Assembly (NCBI GenBank): GCA_034437795.1
Contig: DAOTTI010000264.1
Location: 1-43,384 of the forward strand
Source: DAOTTI01 sp034437795
GTDB lineage: Bacteria; Chloroflexota; UBA11872; UBA12225
Direction of reading: 5' to 3'
Length of the DNA: 43,384 nt
Position numbers and translations under genes: made by a program. Under the pieces are notes generated by a model. That model ran no database searches. It worked only from the letters and a program-made list of their open reading frames with translations, and was not told the DNA's origin. Each line of letters begins with the position of its first letter. Positions within the stretch are counted from its first letter, which is position 1. Shown here one piece after another: positions 40,151-43,384 of this stretch.

Positions 40151-41062
40151 ATGCGAAACCTCTTCCGTCGTGGAATGCCCGGCTTTGGCGGGCCGGCGGG
40201 CAAGGCGCCCGACGACATCTGGGTGCGGTGCTCGCGCTGCCGTGAGCTGCTCTATAAACGCGAGTGGGAGAGCAACTTCAAGGTCTGCCCCAAGTGCGGC
40301 TTTCACGAGCGCCTGACCTCGGCTGAGCGCATCGCGCTGCTGCTCGATCCGGGCAGCTTCGAGGAGCTGGGGGCGACGATGCGCTCCGGTGACCCGCTGG
40401 GCTTTGCCCCGCCCGGCCTGCGTTCCTATGCGGAGAAGCTCGCGGCCGAGCAGCGCGAGACCGGCCTGCGCGAGGCCGCCGTCTATGGCCGGGGCACCAT
40501 CGATGGACTGCCGATCGTCTTCGCGCTCGTCGACCGCCTCTTCTTTACCGGCTCGATGGCCTCAGTCGTGGGGGAGAAGATCACCCGCGCCTTTGAGCTG
40601 GCGGCGCAGGAGCGCCGGCCGTTGGTGATCTGCTCCGCCTCCGCCGGCGCCCGCCAGCAGGAAGGGGTCGTCGCCCTGATGCAGATGGCCAAGACGGTGG
40701 CCGCAGCGAACCGGCTGGCGCAGCAGCGCGTCCCCTACATCTCCATCCTGACCAATGAGACGCTGGGCGGCGTCACCGCCAGCTACGCCACGCTGGCCGA
40801 CTGCATCATCGCGGAGCCAGGGGCCGTGATCGGGTTCGCCGGCCCGCGCGTGGTCGAGCAGACCACGGGCGAGAAGCTGCCGCCCGGCGCTCAGACGGCC
40901 GAGTTTCAGCTCGAGCACGGCATGGTAGACCTGGTGGTCCCCCGCCGCGACCTGAAGGAGACCGTGGCCCGCCTGATCCGGCTCTACCTCGATGCGGCCC
41001 AGCGGGCCTGGCAGTCGGCGCCGGCCGCGGCGCACGAACTGGCCGCCGTGGCGGCCGGCTAA
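40151..41062 (+). CDS. accD: Acetyl-CoA carboxylase carboxyltransferase subunit beta
   Basis: 303 residues. With AccA it moves the carboxyl group from biotin on AccB to acetyl-CoA, giving malonyl-CoA. The zinc ribbon has Cys27, Cys30, Cys46 and Cys49 (CSRC, CPKC). FTGSMASVVGEKITRAFELA, ICSASAGARQQEGVVALMQMAK and GGVTASYATL mark the crotonase fold, and GFAGPRVVEQTTGEKLP the acyl-CoA site. Length is normal. It is 5 bases upstream of accA. The window's only AccB-like protein, 40 kb away, lacks the biotin lysine. Confidence 0.96.
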   Translation: MRNLFRRGMPGFGGPAGKAPDDIWVRCSRCRELLYKREWESNFKVCPKCGFHERLTSAERIALLLDPGSFEELGATMRSGDPLGFAPPGLRSYAEKLAAEQRETGLREAAVYGRGTIDGLPIVFALVDRLFFTGSMASVVGEKITRAFELAAQERRPLVICSASAGARQQEGVVALMQMAKTVAAANRLAQQRVPYISILTNETLGGVTASYATLADCIIAEPGAVIGFAGPRVVEQTTGEKLPPGAQTAEFQLEHGMVDLVVPRRDLKETVARLIRLYLDAAQRAWQSAPAAAHELAAVAAG

Positions 41063-41067
41063 CGACC

Positions 41068-42027
41068 ATGAGCACGGTGCTGGAGTTCGAACGCCCGCTG
41101 GCTGAACTCCGCAAGCAGCTCGAGGCGCTGGACCGGCAGCTCGCAGCGGGCGGGAACGATGACCTGCAGCGCGAGCGAGAGCAGCTGGCCGCCGAGCTGG
41201 CGGCGCAGACGCGCCAGGTCTACTCCAGCCTGACCCGCTGGCAGAAGGTCCAGGTGGCGCGCCATCCGCAGCGCCCCCAGACCCTCGACTACGCCAAGGC
41301 CATCTTCACCGACTTCATCGAGCTCCACGGCGACCGCCTCTACGCCGAAGATAAGGCCATCGTCGGCGGCCCGGCGCGGCTCAACGGCCGAGTAGTCATG
41401 GTCGTCGGCCACCAGCGCGGACATGCCACCAGGGAGCGCGTGGAGCGCAACTTCGGCGAGCCCCATCCCGAGGGCTACCGCAAGGCCCTGCGCCTGTTCA
41501 AGCAGGCGGAGAAGTTTGGCATGCCCCTGATCACGTTCGTCGATACCCCGGGCGCGTCCCCCGGGCTGGAGGACGAGCAACGGGGACAGGCCTGGGCCCT
41601 GGCCGGCAACCTCGCGGCGCTGGCCGGCCTGCGGACCGCCGTCATCAGCGTCATCATTGGCGAGGGCGGCAGCGGCGGCGCCCTGGCCCTCGCCGTCGCC
41701 GATCGTCTGCTGATGCTGGAGCATTCCGTCTTTTCGGTCGCTACCCCGGAGGCCGCGGCCAGCATGCTCTGGCGCGATAGCAAGTTCGCGCCGGACGCGG
41801 CGGAGGCGCTCAAGCTGACCGCCCAGGACCTCTACGAGCTGGGGCTGATCGACCGCATCGTCCTGGAGCCGGTGGGCGGCGCCCACAGCGACATGGCCGG
41901 CGCGGCGGCGGCGCTGCGCGAGGCCCTGCTAGAGGAATTGTGCGCGCTCGATGGCCGGCCGATGGACCAGTTGCTGGCCCGCCGCTACGAGAAATACCGG
42001 CGCATCGGCACCTTCCACGAGGACTAA
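41068..42027 (+). CDS. accA: Acetyl-CoA carboxylase carboxyltransferase subunit alpha
   Basis: 319 residues. An N-terminal coiled region (LAELRKQLEALDRQLAAGG) and DLQREREQLAAELAAQT precede WQKVQVARHPQRPQTLDY, the DFIELHGDRLYAEDKAIVGG segment, the oxyanion-hole region FVDTPGASPGLEDEQRGQ and GEGGSGGALALAVADRLLMLE. All are standard for AccA. It starts 5 bases after accD and forms the heterotetrameric carboxyltransferase with it. Confidence 0.96.
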   Translation: MSTVLEFERPLAELRKQLEALDRQLAAGGNDDLQREREQLAAELAAQTRQVYSSLTRWQKVQVARHPQRPQTLDYAKAIFTDFIELHGDRLYAEDKAIVGGPARLNGRVVMVVGHQRGHATRERVERNFGEPHPEGYRKALRLFKQAEKFGMPLITFVDTPGASPGLEDEQRGQAWALAGNLAALAGLRTAVISVIIGEGGSGGALALAVADRLLMLEHSVFSVATPEAAASMLWRDSKFAPDAAEALKLTAQDLYELGLIDRIVLEPVGGAHSDMAGAAAALREALLEELCALDGRPMDQLLARRYEKYRRIGTFHED

Positions 42028-42208
42028 CCGGCCCAACACTGTTCCCTCTCTCTCTGGGAGACGGCCAGGGCGGGGCTCCTCCCTCGCTACTCGCTACCCC
42101 CTGGTCCCCACTCGCCGCTTCTGGCCCCGAAACGGCCAGGCTGGCCTCTGCCCCCGAGCGCCCGGCGCGGCCGGCAGGGACCAGCAGCCGGCAGGCATCA
42201 TTAGCTGA
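42028..42208. repeat. Family A repeat fragment between accA and the sigma factor gene
   Basis: TTCCCTCTCTCTCTGGGAGACGG at about 42042-42064, then GGGCGGGGCTCC. A GTG start follows at 42209. Nothing else is supported. Confidence 0.55.
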
Positions 42209-42865
42209 GTGAGCGGAGAACCGGCACCGGCGGCTGAGCCGCCGGATGAGTGGTCGCTGGTGGGTGCGGCCCAGCGTGGCGACACCGTGGCCTTCAACCG
42301 GCTGGTGCTGCGCTACCAGGACGCCGTCTACACGCTCTGCTACCGTCTCACCGGCAACCCGGACGACGCTGCCGATGCGGCCCAGGAGACCTTCCTCGCG
42401 GCCTACCGCCACCTCAGCGACCTGCGCGGGGGCGCCTTCCGCTCCTGGCTGCTGCGCATCGCCGCCAATACGTGCTATGACCTGCATCGCCGGCGCCGGC
42501 GCCGGCCGGAAGAGCCCCTGGCTCGGCCCCGCGCCAGCGACGACGCCCTGCCCGACGAGCCTGCCGACACCGCCATGGGCCCCGAGGCCGCCGCCCTGCA
42601 GCGGGAGTTCGAGCACGTGGTCCAGGAAGGGCTCCTGCAGCTTCCGGAAGAGCAGCGCCTGGCGGTCGTGCTCTGCGACGTGTACGACTATGACTACCAG
42701 GCCATCGCCTCGATCACCGGCGCCGAGCTGGGTACGGTCAAGTCACGCATTAACCGCGGCCGGCGCCGCCTCCGCGACTTCCTGCTCAGCCAGCGGGAAC
42801 TGTTGCCTCCTGCGTACCGTCTTACAGAAGGACAGCCGAGCGTCACCCATGAGCCTCGCCCCTGA
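42209..42865 (+). CDS. ECF-family RNA polymerase sigma factor
   Basis: 218 residues. Region 2 reads AFNRLVLRYQDAVYTLCYRLTG, then DAADAAQETFLAAYRHL and FRSWLLRIAANTCYDLHRRRRRR. Region 4 has LPEEQRLAVVLCDVYDYDYQAIAS and ITGAELGTVKSRINRGRRRLR, the -35-binding helix-turn-helix. The lineage is the common RpoE/SigW-like type. The GTG start has no strong ribosome site. The anti-sigma gene overlaps it by 17 bases, the usual paired arrangement. Confidence 0.93.
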   Translation: MSGEPAPAAEPPDEWSLVGAAQRGDTVAFNRLVLRYQDAVYTLCYRLTGNPDDAADAAQETFLAAYRHLSDLRGGAFRSWLLRIAANTCYDLHRRRRRRPEEPLARPRASDDALPDEPADTAMGPEAAALQREFEHVVQEGLLQLPEEQRLAVVLCDVYDYDYQAIASITGAELGTVKSRINRGRRRLRDFLLSQRELLPPAYRLTEGQPSVTHEPRP

Positions 42866-43384
42866 GCACGCCGAACTCGCTGCGGAGCTGAACGCCTACC
42901 TGGACGGCGAGCTGGACGCCGCCCGCCGGCGGCAGGTGGACGAGCACCTGGCCACCTGTGTGACCTGCCAGGCCGACCTGGCCCAGCTCCGCGCCACGCG
43001 CACGGCGGTCCACGCGCTGCCCATGCTGCGGGCGCCCCGTCCGTTCACCATCGAAGCCCCGGCCACGGCGGCTCTGCCCGGCGCCGGCCGCTGGCCATCC
43101 TGGCTGCGCGCCCTGCTCCCATGGTCATGGCGTCTCGGCTCCCTCGCCGCCTGCGCCTGCGTCGTGCTGGCCGTCCTAGCCGCACGCAGCCCTGCACCGC
43201 CCGACCTGGCCACCATGGCCGGGCCGCCGGCTGTGGCCGAGCGCGAGCGGGCCCTGCTGCCGGCCGACGCGACGCGAAGCCAGCGCGTAGCCCCCCAGCG
43301 TCAGGGAGCCCCCTCCGCTCCCGCTCCGGCCGCGCCGCCCGCCGGCGCTCCAGGTGACGCGACCGCCGGCGCCCCCGCCGCCGC
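42849..43384 (+). CDS. Zinc-finger anti-sigma factor, cut by the window edge
   Basis: At least 178 residues from ATG 42849, open to the right edge. The N-terminal anti-sigma domain has LNAYLDGELDAARRRQVDEH and the H-x3-C-x2-C zinc motif in HLATCVTC. A membrane helix (SLAACACVVLAVLAA) lies at about 95-112. An Ala/Pro-rich outer part follows (APSAPAPAAPPAGAP) and continues beyond the window. It overlaps the sigma gene by 17 bases. It should hold the sigma factor at the membrane until a signal leads to its release. Confidence 0.9.
   Translation, partial: MSLAPEHAELAAELNAYLDGELDAARRRQVDEHLATCVTCQADLAQLRATRTAVHALPMLRAPRPFTIEAPATAALPGAGRWPSWLRALLPWSWRLGSLAACACVVLAVLAARSPAPPDLATMAGPPAVAERERALLPADATRSQRVAPQRQGAPSAPAPAAPPAGAPGDATAGAPAA

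Noticed and set aside
1..43384. CRISPR array, tRNA, rRNA, insertion sequence or prophage
   Set aside because: No spaced repeat array, cloverleaf, rRNA segment, transposase or phage gene was seen on either strand. The interspersed repeats are not regularly spaced like CRISPR units.

Overview
This is a GC-rich window with dense, short-spaced bacterial gene order. Protein content suggests a member of the Chloroflexota, perhaps near Thermomicrobia. The clues are an R3H-domain SpoIIIAA/Ycf45-like ATPase, several TadE/TadG-type proteins, secreted proteins with Thr-Pro linkers, a separate accD-accA pair and a RodZ-like protein. This taxonomic call is inference from content. No rRNA, tRNA, CRISPR array, insertion sequence or prophage was seen.

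Layout. 1-1.5 kb: the end of a biotin-carrier-like protein that lacks the biotinylated lysine, then a family 9 glycosyltransferase. 1.6-8.5 kb: a YtcJ-type amidohydrolase (-), moaD-moaE (+), tmk (-), the R3H ATPase (-) and a GNAT protein (-). 8.7-10.7 kb: acs (+) with a clear promoter. 11-16.8 kb: a small membrane protein (-), then gltB (+) behind a promoter, an intrinsic terminator and a competing hairpin. 17-18.1 kb: moaC overlapping a PAP2-like membrane protein. 18.1-28.1 kb: a surface/secretion island in mirror-image form. A TadG-TadE-TadE set runs on the minus strand and a TadE-TadE-TadG set on the plus strand. Between them lies a response regulator - secreted protein - histidine kinase set. 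28.8-31.3 kb: gyrA. 31.5-32.2 kb: an orphan response regulator (-), divergent from a tight four-gene membrane operon of unknown function (32.7-36.7 kb) that ends in an SPFH-like protein. 36.7-43.4 kb: rodZ-like, rimO, pgsA, accD-accA, then an ECF sigma factor and its zinc-finger anti-sigma factor, cut by the window edge.

Nearly every larger intergenic gap carries copies of related palindromic repeats (cores such as CCCTCTCCC-TTT-GGGAGAGGG). In other frames they produce spurious peptides. The less explained items are the gltB leader RNA (candidate attenuator), the four-gene membrane operon with a possible frameshift at its front, the mirror-image Tad-like island around a two-component system, the lysine-less biotin carrier, and a MoaD with a tail after its Gly-Gly.
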